Assembly (NCBI RefSeq): GCF_002994635.1
Contig: NZ_PVNL01000047.1
Location: 1 to 64,000 of the forward strand
DNA: 64,000 bases
Direction of reading: 5' to 3'
Source: Enhygromyxa salina
GTDB lineage: Bacteria > Myxococcota_A > Polyangia > Nannocystales > Nannocystaceae
The notes under the pieces are model-generated. The model had not been told where the DNA came from. It did not search any database and saw only the letters and a program-made list of their open reading frames with translations. Shown in pieces: positions 1 to 9,565 of this stretch; the first letter of the stretch is position 1; the number at the start of each line of letters is the position of its first letter. Position numbers and translations under genes: made by a program.

Positions 1-2
1 TC

Positions 3-395
3 CCGATCCCGACCGCCGAGCCCGAGCCCACGCTCGCGGTCGAGCCCGAGCCCACGCCCACGCCCACGCTCGAGCCCGAGATCGCGGAGGACCTCATCGA
101 CGCGGACGACTTCGCCGACATCGAGGCTCTCGACGAATTCGATGACCTCGCCGAGATCGACGAGATCGCCGACATCGAGGATCTCGCGGTGGCGGCCGAG
201 TTCGTGGAGCCAAGCGATCATGCCGAGCCAGCGACCGACGAGCCCGACCAGGCCCCTGTCGAGGCCGCCCACGACCAGCTGGCCGAGTCCGACGCGCAGC
301 CCGATCCCGAGTTCGCCGAGCTCGACGATGTCGAGCTCGATCTCGAGGGCGACGAGCTCGACGACGTCGAGCTCGACGACATCGAGCTCGAGTGA
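3..395 (+). CDS. C-terminal part of an acidic, Asp/Glu/Pro-rich protein (5' end outside the window)
   Basis: The reading frame is open from the first bases of the window to a TGA at 393-395, so the true start lies upstream. The visible 130 residues begin with a run of Glu-Pro and Thr-Pro pairs. They continue with Asp/Glu-rich stretches such as DEFDDLAEIDEIADIED and end with DDVELDDIELE. The composition is typical of a disordered acidic linker or tail. No fold or motif can be recognised. Two methionine codons occur inside, but the same composition on both sides argues against an internal start. Function unknown. Confidence 0.6.
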   Translation, partial: PIPTAEPEPTLAVEPEPTPTPTLEPEIAEDLIDADDFADIEALDEFDDLAEIDEIADIEDLAVAAEFVEPSDHAEPATDEPDQAPVEAAHDQLAESDAQPDPEFAELDDVELDLEGDELDDVELDDIELE

Positions 396-587
396 GCCCG
401 TGGTCTGGTTTGACCCACACAGGCGTCCGCAAGTGGGCCAAGAACGGGGCCCAAAGCTGAAGACAGTGAGCGCCTCGCCGCCGTGTTATGACTGCGGCGA
501 GCAGCGCTGGCGTCGGCCAGCCCGTACCACCAAGACCATGCTCGAGAACACGCCGAATATCGCCCCTGCGGAACGACGAGGTCCCCC

Positions 588-2297
588 ATGAGCGTCTGGA
601 CCGACGGCAAGATCGACGTCGTGGTTGGTCCCACGGGTCTCACCGTGCACCGCAGCGGGGACGTGCAGCTGGTCCTCGCAACCGAGCAGCTCGGGGGCCC
701 GCTCCCACCAAAGAAGGGCAAGCTCGCGTTCGCGCGCGTGCGCCCGCTCGCCGTTGGAACGGGATCTGGCTCGGGATCTGGCTCGGGACCTGGGCTGACC
801 ACCGCGTTCACGATCAGCGCAGATCGCAAGCTGGTCCGCACCGCGCTCGGGCCCAAGCGCAGCAGCGTCAAGTTGCCGTGGGACATCAGCGCGCTGGCGT
901 CGGCCGACGGCCAGCGGGTGTTCGCGGCCTACGTGACCGGCACCAAGGCCCGCGCGCTCACCTCGATCGTGCTCGGTGTTCCCCCCGCCGATCCCAAGGG
1001 CAAGTGGGAGCACGAGTACGAGAGCGACAAGCCACAGAAGGTCGAGTGGCCCGACGAGCTGCTGTGGGAGAAGGCCCCGTGGAGTCGCAAGACCCGCTGG
1101 ACGACCGATCCCGACCTGCTCGTGGTCGACGCCAACACCCACGCGTACACGGTCTACGACACGGCCAGCGCGGTCGTTGGGGTCCTCCGGCGCCCGAGCC
1201 CCCAGCAGGCCCCCGAGGGCTTCGCGTGCGTGCTGCGAGCGCCACAAGAAAAAGGTACGAGCATGGCCGCGACCGCGACCGCGCGCGGCGTGCTGGTCGC
1301 GATCTGCAAGCCCGACGCGAGCGCGGTGATCTGCGAGTTCAGCGACGACGGCAAGCTGCTCGCGCACCGCAGCTTCGAAGCCAAGAAGATCGGCCCGATC
1401 ACCGTGGCGGGCCCCAACGTGTTCGCGCTGTTCGAGGATCGCAAGCTGGTCGTGCTCGACCACGAGCTCACCCCCCACACCGAGCTCGAGCTGTCGCCGG
1501 GGCTGGGCGCGTCGCAGGTCCACCTGCGCCCGACCGCCGACGGCTCGGCGTTCTTGCTCGCGACCGCCGACAAGATCCTGCGCGGCACCGCCAAGTCGGC
1601 CCGCGCGTGGTCGATCAGCGAATTCGATCTGTCGGGGGTCCCCGCGCCCGGCGACGAGCACAAGGCCGAGATCCCCGAGGCCGAGGTCGAGGCCCCCGCC
1701 GAGCCGACCGGCGCCGACGGCAAGCCGGTCGACACGGGCTCGCGGATCATCACCCAGGCGCCGCGCCTGAGCCTCAACCCCAACCAGCCCAACGACGCGT
1801 GGGCGTTCACCACCGCCGGACCATTCGAGATCGCGCTCAACGCCGTCAGCGTCGGCGGCCCGGCCGAGACCGGGCTCTACGTCGAGATCTACGGTGACGC
1901 CCTCGACAAGGGCCTGATCGAGCCCGAGTCGCTCGCGATCGAGGGCGAGAACGAGGGCCAGACCAAGTTCGAGCGCAACGGCAAGCGCTTCCTCGCCCGG
2001 CTCCCCGAGTTTCGCGTCCCCGCGGGCATCGAGCCAAACAAGGACAAGAAGGTCAAACCCAAGGAGCGGTTCTTCGAGAACCCGCAGGACACCTTCTTGA
2101 CGATCCGCCTGGCCGGCAAGGCCAGCAAGGACGGCGCGGGCGATCTGGCCTATGTGCGGGTCGGGTTCGAAGGCACCGAAGAGGGCTCGCTGATGCGCGG
2201 CCGGCCCGTCACGGTCGGTCCCAACATCGTCTACCCGCCGCCAAAACCACCCGAGCCCGAGCCCGAGCCACCGCCTCCCGAAACAACTGGTTCATGA
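588..2297 (+). CDS. Hypothetical protein, 569 aa, with Gly-Ser linker and Pro/Glu-rich C-terminal tail
   Basis: I do not recognise this protein. It starts MSVWTDGKIDVVVGPTGL and has no signal peptide. A (Gly-Ser)n stretch lies at about residues 64-73. The first ~330 residues read like repeated short beta strands with values being fetched and compared (RKLVRTALG, RKLVVLDHELT), which would fit a beta-propeller-like domain, but no repeat motif is clear enough to name. The second half carries YVEIYGDALDKGLIEPESL and a segment rich in charged residues. It ends with a Pro-Glu tail. Third-position G/C is very high throughout, which supports it as the coding frame over several long open frames on both strands. 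It stands alone, with 192 bases before it. Confidence 0.75.
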   Translation: MSVWTDGKIDVVVGPTGLTVHRSGDVQLVLATEQLGGPLPPKKGKLAFARVRPLAVGTGSGSGSGSGPGLTTAFTISADRKLVRTALGPKRSSVKLPWDISALASADGQRVFAAYVTGTKARALTSIVLGVPPADPKGKWEHEYESDKPQKVEWPDELLWEKAPWSRKTRWTTDPDLLVVDANTHAYTVYDTASAVVGVLRRPSPQQAPEGFACVLRAPQEKGTSMAATATARGVLVAICKPDASAVICEFSDDGKLLAHRSFEAKKIGPITVAGPNVFALFEDRKLVVLDHELTPHTELELSPGLGASQVHLRPTADGSAFLLATADKILRGTAKSARAWSISEFDLSGVPAPGDEHKAEIPEAEVEAPAEPTGADGKPVDTGSRIITQAPRLSLNPNQPNDAWAFTTAGPFEIALNAVSVGGPAETGLYVEIYGDALDKGLIEPESLAIEGENEGQTKFERNGKRFLARLPEFRVPAGIEPNKDKKVKPKERFFENPQDTFLTIRLAGKASKDGAGDLAYVRVGFEGTEEGSLMRGRPVTVGPNIVYPPPKPPEPEPEPPPPETTGS

Positions 2298-2341
2298 CCC
2301 CACAGGCGCGCTGCACTCGCCGCGCTTGCAGGCGCCTGTCG

Positions 2342-2578
2342 TTAGCCGTTGAAGCGCATGGCCTCGGCGCGGGGGATCTCGGCCCCGCCCAGGTAGAACT
2401 TCGGCAGCTTGCTCAGCAGCAATTGGACGCGCCGACGCAGCGGCAGCTCGCGGAATTCGTCGAAGCTGAACCGCTGCTCGCCCTCGCCGTCGCCAAACAC
2501 GACCTCGTCAAAAGTGGGCGACTCCAGAAATCCCGCGCCGCTGCGCTTGGGTATGGTGGGTTGAGTTGCAGCCATCAT
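2342..2578 (-). CDS. Small hypothetical protein coupled to the truncated haemoglobin
   Basis: A 78-residue protein (77 if the second ATG is used) starting MMAATQPTIPKRSGAGF. It contains FDEFRELPLRRRVQLLLSKLPKF, which would form a basic amphipathic helix. There are no membrane segments or cysteines. Its first ATG overlaps the TGA of the upstream globin gene (ATGA), so the two are very likely translated together. The family is unknown to me. The tight coupling suggests a partner or accessory role for the globin, which is an inference from position only. Confidence 0.65.
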   Translation of the reverse strand: MMAATQPTIPKRSGAGFLESPTFDEVVFGDGEGEQRFSFDEFRELPLRRRVQLLLSKLPKFYLGGAEIPRAEAMRFNG

Positions 2579-2946
2579 TCGTTCAATACCTCCGACTTTG
2601 TTGAACCGACGATCGTCAAGACCTCGCCAACGAGATCGGGCGGCACGCTCAACGCCACCAGCGTGGCCTCGAGGTGGCCCGCGATGGCCCTGAAGTGCTG
2701 CACGGCGAGCCCGCGGCTGATCAGCCGGGCATGAGCCGCGCGCATGTCCTGTCCCGTGTAGTCGTGGGGCCCGCCGAAGGCCATCGTCATGAACGCGATC
2801 TGCTTGTTGATCTGCTTGTCCATGTCGAGGTCGTCGAAGAAGTGCTTGAGCGACTCATCGGCCATGATGCGGTCGTAAAACATGCCGACTGTCGCCGTGA
2901 TTGCTGCTTCACCGCCGATGCGCTCGTAGAGAGTTGACTCAGTCAC
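2575..2946 (-). CDS. glbN: Group I truncated haemoglobin (TrHbN type)
   Basis: This is a 2-on-2 truncated globin. Members bind haem and oxygen or NO and mostly serve NO dioxygenation or oxygen handling in the cytoplasm. The sequence shows the family landmarks: TLYERIGGEAAI at the N terminus, FYDRIMADESLKHFF (B helix with the Tyr/Phe positions), the E-helix KQIAFMTMAFGG, and AHARLISRGLAVQHF with the proximal His region. I chose the GTG at 2946 because a GCGAGG ribosome binding site lies nine bases before it. The resulting 123 residues match the family length. A GTG at 2979 would add 11 residues that look non-globin. The gene overlaps the following small gene by four bases. Confidence 0.88.
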   Translation of the reverse strand: MTESTLYERIGGEAAITATVGMFYDRIMADESLKHFFDDLDMDKQINKQIAFMTMAFGGPHDYTGQDMRAAHARLISRGLAVQHFRAIAGHLEATLVALSVPPDLVGEVLTIVGSTKSEVLNE

Positions 2947-3217
2947 GTCGTTTGGCCTCGCCCCCCACAGTACGCCCACTCACGTCGCGAACCAAGCCTA
3001 TAATTGCCGCCAGCGGGGTGGCACTCTGCGCAAATGGACGCGCGTGGACGGTGCGCTGCGTGCCCAAACGATCACGATCTGCCCAAAATGTCATGAGTCA
3101 GGCCGGGGCAGCAATGGAGTGGTGGGTCCATTGGCCAATTTGGGACACCCGCGCACTGTATGTAGTCATTTCACCACTCCACGCATCGCCCCTGACGATG
3201 GGTGGGGTGACTCGGGA

Positions 3218-4264
3218 TCAGCGCGGCCGCGCCCGCACCCACCCGCGCCGCTCGTCGATCGGCTCGAACTCGAACTCGACCGGCAAGAAGCGCGCGATCA
3301 CCTGTGCGTTGGTCCGAGCATGCAGCGTGGGCGTGGTGCTGACGAACGACGACGCCTGGCCGTCGGCGGCGGCGGCGAGGGCCATGGGGATCAGCAGCTG
3401 GTCGGCGAGGTGCTCACCAACCGGGACGTCGGCGTCCAGCCAGGCCTGAAGCTGCGCGCAGGCGCGCTCGGCCACCAGCTCCGCGAGCAGGCCCTTCTCT
3501 CCGAACCCAGTGGCGACCTCGGCCCCCGCCTCGGCCTTCACGATCAAGCACAGCGCGTTGCCCGGCCCGCGCCCGTCGAGCTCGATCGCGTGGCACTGCT
3601 CGGGCGACCAATTCAAGTCGCGCTGGACCACCGCGAGCTCGCGGTGCGCGATGTGGTTGGGCAGGTTCGCGACGAACGCGAGCGCCTCACAGCTGAGGAT
3701 CTCGCCGCGCCCGTGCAGCTCGACCGGCGCGGGCGGGTAGCCGCCCTCGAGCTCGACCACGAACCGCCCGCCGCCGGCCGGATAGAACCCCGCCTGCTCG
3801 AGGGTGGCGGCGATGTCCAGGCCCAGCCGCCGCATGTGCGGCAAGAACACCCGCTGCAAGAACTCGAAGGGCGGCGCCATCGGGTTGTGGGTGCCGCCCT
3901 CGAAGCTGATCACCGAGCGACCCGGCGTCGCCAGCAACGGCCACAGCACGGTCTGGCAGACCAAGGTCGCGCTGCCAGCCGTGCCGACCTTGAACGAGCG
4001 GTCGCCGTGGGTGATCGGACCCGGCGTGAACTCGAGCTCCAGCGAGCGGACCTCGTCGCCGCGGACCGTCGCCCCGCACACCTCGGACACGGCGCGGACC
4101 GCCGCGAGGTGCTGACGCATCAGCCCAGGCTGCCTGCGACGGCTGCGAATGTTGGTAATCCGCAGCGGCACCCCGGTGACCGCCGACAGCGCCAGCGAGG
4201 TCCGCAGAACCTGGCCCCCACCTTCACCCTGGGACCCGTCGATGACGATCGTCTCGCTGCTCAT
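3218..4264 (-). CDS. rtcA: RNA 3'-terminal phosphate cyclase RtcA
   Basis: RtcA uses ATP to turn an RNA 3'-phosphate into a 2',3'-cyclic phosphate, through a covalent enzyme-AMP on histidine. The 348-residue protein has the usual length. It starts with IDGSQGEGGGQVLRTSLALS, the family signature, followed by RSRRRQPGLMRQHLAAV. TAGSATLVCQTVLWPLL and FEGGTHNPMAPPFEF mark the middle. The conserved histidine is in VGEHLADQLLIPMALA near the C terminus. The start ATG overlaps the stop of the upstream S9 peptidase gene (ATGA), so the pair is probably one transcript. No rtcB ligase or rtcR regulator lies in the window, unlike the classical rtcBA arrangement. Confidence 0.95.
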   Translation of the reverse strand: MSSETIVIDGSQGEGGGQVLRTSLALSAVTGVPLRITNIRSRRRQPGLMRQHLAAVRAVSEVCGATVRGDEVRSLELEFTPGPITHGDRSFKVGTAGSATLVCQTVLWPLLATPGRSVISFEGGTHNPMAPPFEFLQRVFLPHMRRLGLDIAATLEQAGFYPAGGGRFVVELEGGYPPAPVELHGRGEILSCEALAFVANLPNHIAHRELAVVQRDLNWSPEQCHAIELDGRGPGNALCLIVKAEAGAEVATGFGEKGLLAELVAERACAQLQAWLDADVPVGEHLADQLLIPMALAAAADGQASSFVSTTPTLHARTNAQVIARFLPVEFEFEPIDERRGWVRARPR

Positions 4265-6336
4265 TCGCCCGTCGCTCCTTCACCCTTCACGTAGACGTCG
4301 AACCAGTCCAAGAACCGGTTGGCGAAGTCGAGCCCGTGCACGTTCTCGCTGATCCCGTGGCCCTCGCGCGGGTACATGACCAGCTGCGTGGTCACGCCCA
4401 GGTGCGCGAGGCCGCGGTACAGCTCGAGCGACTGCCCCGTGGGCACCCGCGTGTCCGCCTGGCCGTGGACGATCAGCGCCGCGGTCTTCGACTGCTTGAT
4501 GTGGGCCAGCGGCGAGCGCTCCCACGCGAGGGTCATGTCGTCCCACGGCCACAGCTTCCAGTGCACGAGCGAGTTCTCGTGCTCGATCTCCGTGGTCCCG
4601 GTAAACGAAATCCAGTTGGTGATCGCCGCGGCGATCATCGCGGCCTTGAAGCGATCGCTGTACACGGTCGCCGCGAGCCCCGAGAAGTAGCCGCCGTAGC
4701 TCCACCCGCCCATGCCGACCCGCTCCGCGTCGACCATGCCGAGCTCGACGAGGTGATCGATGCCCGCGAGCACGTCGGTGAATTCCTTGCCGCCCAGGTC
4801 TTGGTGGTCGGCGATCGCAAACGCGGTCCCCCGCCCGGCGCTGCCCCGGTAGTTGGGCATGAACACGACGTAGCCGCGGCCCGCGAACAGCTGCGCGGGG
4901 TAAGTCGCCCGGGTGGTCCAGCCGTCGAGCGAGACGCCCTCGGGCCCGCCGTGGGGGAGCACCGCCAGCGGGTAGCGCTGGCCTGGCTGGAAGTCGACGG
5001 GCTTGATGACCACACCCTCGAGCTCGAGCCCGTCCTCGGCCTTCCACTGCACGACCTCTTGCGCGCCGAGCTTGCGGGTCAGCAGGCTGGGATTGACCAC
5101 CGTGGTCCGGGTCAGTCGGCGGGTGCTGAGCTTGCCCGCGAACACCTCGCGCGGATGCGAGCTGGTGTCGCCCACGCACGCCAGCACGCCGTCCTTGGCC
5201 CAGCTCCGCGAGCTCGCGGACTTGCCCGCCCGATAGCTGAGCTCGTGGCAGATCGGCCCCGCGTCGATCAACGCCTGGGGCGCACCGCCAGCGACCGCGA
5301 CCGCGCTGATCGTGGTGGCAGTGCCCTGCTCGGCCAGCAACAACACCGTCCCCGCGTCGGCCCAGTCGAGCCAGCTGCCGGTCGCCTCGACGCCGGCCGT
5401 GAGCGCCCGCGCCTCACCGCCGCCGCTTGGGACCACGTAGACGATCCCCGCGGTCGAGTCATGAATGTCGGCCGCGCCCAGGAACGCCAGCTGCGAGCCA
5501 TCGGGCGACCACGCCATGTGACCGAGCTTGCCCGCGGTCTTGGTCAGCGACTTCAGCTCGGCGCCCGCGCTGCCCAGCTTGGCCTCGAGCGTGTAGAGCG
5601 ACGAGTACATCATCGTGTGATCGGTGCTCGCCTGCTCGCTGGCCCGGACCGCCAGCCGCGAGCTGTCGGGCGCCCAGCAAAAGTCGATCACGTGCTCGCG
5701 GCTGGTCACCAGCTCGCGCGACTCGCCCGTGCTCAGATCCACCGCGAACAGTCGGGTCTTGGTGCCGCCGTCTTCGTTCACGACCCAGTCGCGGCCGGCC
5801 TCGTGCGCGGCGGTCTCCGCGTCGCGGGCGCGGGCGGTCGAGTACGCGACCTGCTTGCCGTCGGGCGACCACTCGAACGCCCCGATCGAGCTGGTCGCCG
5901 CGAACAGCGGCTCGGCCTCGCCGCCGTCGATCGAGAGCACGTAGACCTGGGTGTGGGCGTCGCCGGGCCGCTTGGACAAGAACGCGAGGCGCTGGCCGTC
6001 GGGCGACCAGCGCGGCGACCACGAGCTGTGCCCGGTCGGCGAGAACCGGCGCGGCTCGAGCTTGCCCGCCGCGTCGACCAGCCAGATCTGACTGACCGCG
6101 CGGCCCGGCTCCGCGAGCGCGCTGGGGACCCGCAGCACGTGGGCGATCAGCTTGGCATCAGGCGACAGCTCGACGTCGCTGACCTCCCGCATGAGCACGA
6201 TGTCCTCGGCGGTCAGCGCGTCGGTGCGCGGCGCGGCCTCGGCCTGCGTGACCCACGAGACGGTCGTGGGCTCGACAGTGTGGGCGCACGCGGACAACAG
6301 CGCGAACAGGAGCAGCGGGGCCGAGCGCTTCGACAT
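4261..6336 (-). CDS. S9-family serine peptidase (prolyl-oligopeptidase/acylaminoacyl-peptidase type), predicted lipoprotein
   Basis: The protein hydrolyses short peptides or N-acylated peptides. Residues 1-16 (MSKRSAPLLLFALLSAC) form a lipoprotein signal with Cys at the cleavage point, so it should sit in the envelope. I chose this ATG over one four codons upstream because it gives the compact signal. A beta-propeller domain follows, with WD40-like repeats of the type WSPDGKQVAYST, and then an alpha/beta-hydrolase domain from about residue 430. The nucleophile is in GGWSYGGYFSG (Ser near 546). The acid lies in IVHGQADTRVP and the His in YPREGHG. The 691-residue length is normal. It is coupled to rtcA downstream by a four-base overlap. 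I see no obvious functional link between the two. Confidence 0.92.
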   Translation of the reverse strand: MSKRSAPLLLFALLSACAHTVEPTTVSWVTQAEAAPRTDALTAEDIVLMREVSDVELSPDAKLIAHVLRVPSALAEPGRAVSQIWLVDAAGKLEPRRFSPTGHSSWSPRWSPDGQRLAFLSKRPGDAHTQVYVLSIDGGEAEPLFAATSSIGAFEWSPDGKQVAYSTARARDAETAAHEAGRDWVVNEDGGTKTRLFAVDLSTGESRELVTSREHVIDFCWAPDSSRLAVRASEQASTDHTMMYSSLYTLEAKLGSAGAELKSLTKTAGKLGHMAWSPDGSQLAFLGAADIHDSTAGIVYVVPSGGGEARALTAGVEATGSWLDWADAGTVLLLAEQGTATTISAVAVAGGAPQALIDAGPICHELSYRAGKSASSRSWAKDGVLACVGDTSSHPREVFAGKLSTRRLTRTTVVNPSLLTRKLGAQEVVQWKAEDGLELEGVVIKPVDFQPGQRYPLAVLPHGGPEGVSLDGWTTRATYPAQLFAGRGYVVFMPNYRGSAGRGTAFAIADHQDLGGKEFTDVLAGIDHLVELGMVDAERVGMGGWSYGGYFSGLAATVYSDRFKAAMIAAAITNWISFTGTTEIEHENSLVHWKLWPWDDMTLAWERSPLAHIKQSKTAALIVHGQADTRVPTGQSLELYRGLAHLGVTTQLVMYPREGHGISENVHGLDFANRFLDWFDVYVKGEGATGE

Positions 6337-6400
6337 GCCGCGGAGCATACAGATCGGGCGTACGCGCGACCAGCAGCCGGCGATCTCCCAGCGCCCGTGT

Positions 6401-9400
6401 TCAGCGCAGCTGCAAGTCCGGGCGGACGCCGTAGCGCGCGAGCGTGGCGAGCCCGTGCGCGCCCAGCTGATCCGCGCGAGCGCGGGCGCGGCCAGCCAGC
6501 GCGCGGGCCAGCTCGAGCTCGATGATCGCCGCGTAGACCTCCGCGCCGTGCGGACCCTGGGTCAGCGCCAGCGCGGCCTCGAGCTGCTCGATCGCCGCGT
6601 CGGGCTGGCCCTCGTCGAGCGCGAGGCGCCCGAGCTCGAGCCGAACCGCCCACGCGAACGGATGCGCGCTGGCGTCCTTGCGAGTCAGGGCCGCGAGCGC
6701 GAGCGTGAGCTGCTCACGGGCTTCATCAAAGTCGCCCATCTCACGCAGGATCTCGGCCAGCTGCGTGCGCGCCCGGGCGACGTCAGCGCTATCGGGGCCG
6801 AGCACGCTGGCGCTGAACTCGACGAGCTCGCGGGCGTGGGCATGCGCGGCCGCGAGATCACCGTCATGCAATTCGAGCATCGCCAGGGTCGACAGCGGCC
6901 CGATCCGACGGACCTCGGCCGGCTCGGCCTCGGCCAGCCCGAGCGCGGCCTGGGCTGCATAGTTGCGCGCGAGCTCATACTCGCCGAGCCACCAGGTGAC
7001 CTCGGCCAGCTCGGCCTGCGCGGCCATGCGCCGTGAGTCGTGGGCGTCGTAGCTGCCCTCGTAGACCGCCGCCGCGTGGGCAAAGTGGTCCCGCGCGTCG
7101 CCGTGTCGGCCGAGCAACATCAGCAGCGTGGCCAGGTTGCGCTCGGTCGTGGCGTAGTCGGGGTGCTCGCGGCCGAGCTTGGCCGCGGTCAGCTCGAGGC
7201 TCCGCTGGGTGTGGCGGAGGGCCTCGGGGAATTCCCCCGTCACCGACCGCATCGCGCCCAGGTTTTGGTGGCACATGCTCACGTGCGGGTGGTCCGAGCC
7301 GTAGAGCCGCTCGAGATTGATCAGCGCCGCCTCGAGCAGCGCGATCGCGCCAGCGTGATCGCCCCGGCGAAACTCGACCGCGCTGAGGTTCAGGCGAGTC
7401 TTGGCGATCAGCGGGTGGTGCGAACCATAGGCGTTGGTCCACAGCTCGATCGCCCGGCGGTACTCGGCCGCGCCGCGAGCAAAGTCGCGACCGGAGCTGA
7501 CCATGATGTTGCCGTAGTTCACGTGGATCTGGCTGCGCAGCCCCGCCGAGCGATCCGGCAGGGTCTCGACCAGCGCGCTCGCGGCGTCGAGCTCGGCCAC
7601 GGCCTCGTCCCAGTGCTGCTGCCGCTCGTGCATGACCGACGCGTTCAGGTGGACCCGCGCCGCCAGCTCGGGCGTGCGGGCCGGATCGATCCGGGTCTCC
7701 AGCAACTCGCGGATCCCCAGGGCCCGCGCAAAGTCCCCGCGCGCGGTGTGGGTCAGGACCAGGTCGATGAGGATCATGCTCTCGAGCTCGCGCGCGTCGA
7801 GCTGCGCCGCCTGGGTCAGCGCGGCCATGCTCGCGTCGCGAGCCTCGTCGGGCCGCCCGAGCTCACGCAGCAGGTGGCCGCGCTCCCGCTGCGCCCGCGC
7901 GAGACCCTTGTGATCGTCGAGCCGCGTCGCCCGATCGATCGCTTGCTCGGCGGCCTCGAGCCCTGCGTCATAGCGCCCAAACTCACCGAGCACCCGGGCC
8001 CGCGCCAGCGCATCCTCGACGCTGAGCAGCGCGATCCGACGATCATCCTCGAGCACGCCCGCGAGCCCATACTGATCGCGCTGGGTCTCGACGCGGCAGC
8101 CGTGCGGGTCCTCGAGCGCGAGCACCGAGTCGCGCGCGCGCGCAACCAGCTCGGGGTCGGCCGCGAGCAGCGTCTCGCTGAGTCCGGCGATGCTGCGCAG
8201 CCGACGATCGAGGCACAGCAGCTGCTCGCTCATGATCTCGACCGGCACCTCCGCGTCGATCAGGGTCGCGCGACACACCTGCTCGCGGACCGCCGACCAC
8301 TCGGCGATCTGCCGATCGAGCCCGAGCGCGACCTGCTCGAAGGTCTCGCCCGCGAACCCGACCCCGGTCGCCTCGAACGCAGCCTCGACCGCGGCCCGGC
8401 GCTGGGGATCCCACACGCCCTCGAACTCCCCCGCTGGCAGCGCGCAGGGATCAATCGCAGCCTGGTCGGAGGCCCGCGCGAGCCCAAACCCCGCGGCCAG
8501 CAGGCCCGCGACCAACGCGACCCCCGCGACCCACCGACGGCGACGCAGGCGAGGATCATCGAGCAGCACGTCGAGCAGCTGCTCCATGGTCTCGAACCGA
8601 TGCTTGGGATCAAACGACAACCCGCGCTCGAGCGCGGCGTGCACGTGGACCAGGCGGATCGACGCGGGCGCGAGCTTGGGGACGCCGTCGCGCTTGGCCG
8701 CGAGCAAGCCCGCCGCGTCGTCGCCCAGGAACGGACGCTGGCAATAGAGCGCCTCCCACAGCGACACGCAAAACGCGTACTGATCCGCCCGGCTGTCGGC
8801 CGGCTCGCCCAGGTGCTGCTCGGGGGCCATGTACGCGGGCGTCCCCGCCACCCGGGTTCGCCCCGTCCCACCCGCGCGCGCCCGCAGCTGCCGACCGACG
8901 CGGGCCAGCCCAAAGTCGAGCACGCGGACCCGGCCGTCGGCCCCGAACATCACGTTGCCTGGCTTGAAGTCGAGATGAACCAGGTCGCGCGCGTGCGCAG
9001 CCCCGAGCCCGCGCCCGGCCTCGACGAACACGCGCAGCAGCTCGCTGAGCTCGTGCTGATCGCCCCCGCCCAGCCACTCGGCCAGGGTCGGCCCGGACAG
9101 GTGCTCCATCACGATGAACACCCCCGCGACCGCTCGCAGGGCGTCGTTGGTGTCGCTCTTCACCAGCCCCACGTCATGGATCGCAACGACGTTGGGATGC
9201 GAGAGCTGAGCCAGGAGTTGGGCCTCGGACAAGAGCTCGTCCCGGGTCGCGTCGAGCTCGCTCTTGGCCCGCTCGCGCCCGTAGACCAGCTTGATCGCGA
9301 CCCGGCGATCGAGCTGCGGATCGTAGGCCGTCCACACCGTGCCGAACGCCCCGCGCCCCAGCCGATCCAGCAGCACGTAGCGGCCCAGCCGATCGATCGT

Positions 9401-9496
9401 CTCGAGGACCGAGTCCGCGAGGCCGCCGCTCGCCGACAGCGAAGCCTCAGCCCCCACGCTGCTGACGACTTTTGTCTGCAAGTCGGCGGTGCTCAT
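6401..9496 (-). CDS. Membrane-anchored Ser/Thr protein kinase with TPR receptor part, non-RD catalytic loop
   Basis: This is an eukaryotic-like Ser/Thr kinase of the myxobacterial kinase-TPR type. The kinase domain spans about residues 38-310. It has the glycine loop LGRGAFGTV, Lys69 in VAIKLV, the catalytic loop HLDFKPGN at 174-181, DFG at 194-196 and GTPAYMAPEQ at 219-228. The usual HRD is HLD here, so the conserved Arg is missing, a hallmark of non-RD kinases that need no activation-loop phosphorylation. One membrane helix lies at 322-341 after a basic stop. The remaining ~690 residues are helical repeats of TPR type, with pairs such as YGSHHPLIAKTRLNLSAVEF. They may bind peptide or protein ligands. 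The gene has no close partner; it reads away from the divergent neighbourhood at 9.5 kb. Confidence 0.93.
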   Translation of the reverse strand: MSTADLQTKVVSSVGAEASLSASGGLADSVLETIDRLGRYVLLDRLGRGAFGTVWTAYDPQLDRRVAIKLVYGRERAKSELDATRDELLSEAQLLAQLSHPNVVAIHDVGLVKSDTNDALRAVAGVFIVMEHLSGPTLAEWLGGGDQHELSELLRVFVEAGRGLGAAHARDLVHLDFKPGNVMFGADGRVRVLDFGLARVGRQLRARAGGTGRTRVAGTPAYMAPEQHLGEPADSRADQYAFCVSLWEALYCQRPFLGDDAAGLLAAKRDGVPKLAPASIRLVHVHAALERGLSFDPKHRFETMEQLLDVLLDDPRLRRRRWVAGVALVAGLLAAGFGLARASDQAAIDPCALPAGEFEGVWDPQRRAAVEAAFEATGVGFAGETFEQVALGLDRQIAEWSAVREQVCRATLIDAEVPVEIMSEQLLCLDRRLRSIAGLSETLLAADPELVARARDSVLALEDPHGCRVETQRDQYGLAGVLEDDRRIALLSVEDALARARVLGEFGRYDAGLEAAEQAIDRATRLDDHKGLARAQRERGHLLRELGRPDEARDASMAALTQAAQLDARELESMILIDLVLTHTARGDFARALGIRELLETRIDPARTPELAARVHLNASVMHERQQHWDEAVAELDAASALVETLPDRSAGLRSQIHVNYGNIMVSSGRDFARGAAEYRRAIELWTNAYGSHHPLIAKTRLNLSAVEFRRGDHAGAIALLEAALINLERLYGSDHPHVSMCHQNLGAMRSVTGEFPEALRHTQRSLELTAAKLGREHPDYATTERNLATLLMLLGRHGDARDHFAHAAAVYEGSYDAHDSRRMAAQAELAEVTWWLGEYELARNYAAQAALGLAEAEPAEVRRIGPLSTLAMLELHDGDLAAAHAHARELVEFSASVLGPDSADVARARTQLAEILREMGDFDEAREQLTLALAALTRKDASAHPFAWAVRLELGRLALDEGQPDAAIEQLEAALALTQGPHGAEVYAAIIELELARALAGRARARADQLGAHGLATLARYGVRPDLQLR

Positions 9497-9565
9497 CGGG
9501 AGGTCAACTGTAGACCCCGACAGGCTTCCCGCAATTCTCAGATCGCGGTCGCGCGGATCCCCGCC

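Noticed and set aside
3129..3138. Palindrome ATTGGCCAAT upstream of the globin gene as an operator
   Set aside because: A single 10-bp palindrome in a 270-bp gap is too weak; no second copy or promoter is seen.
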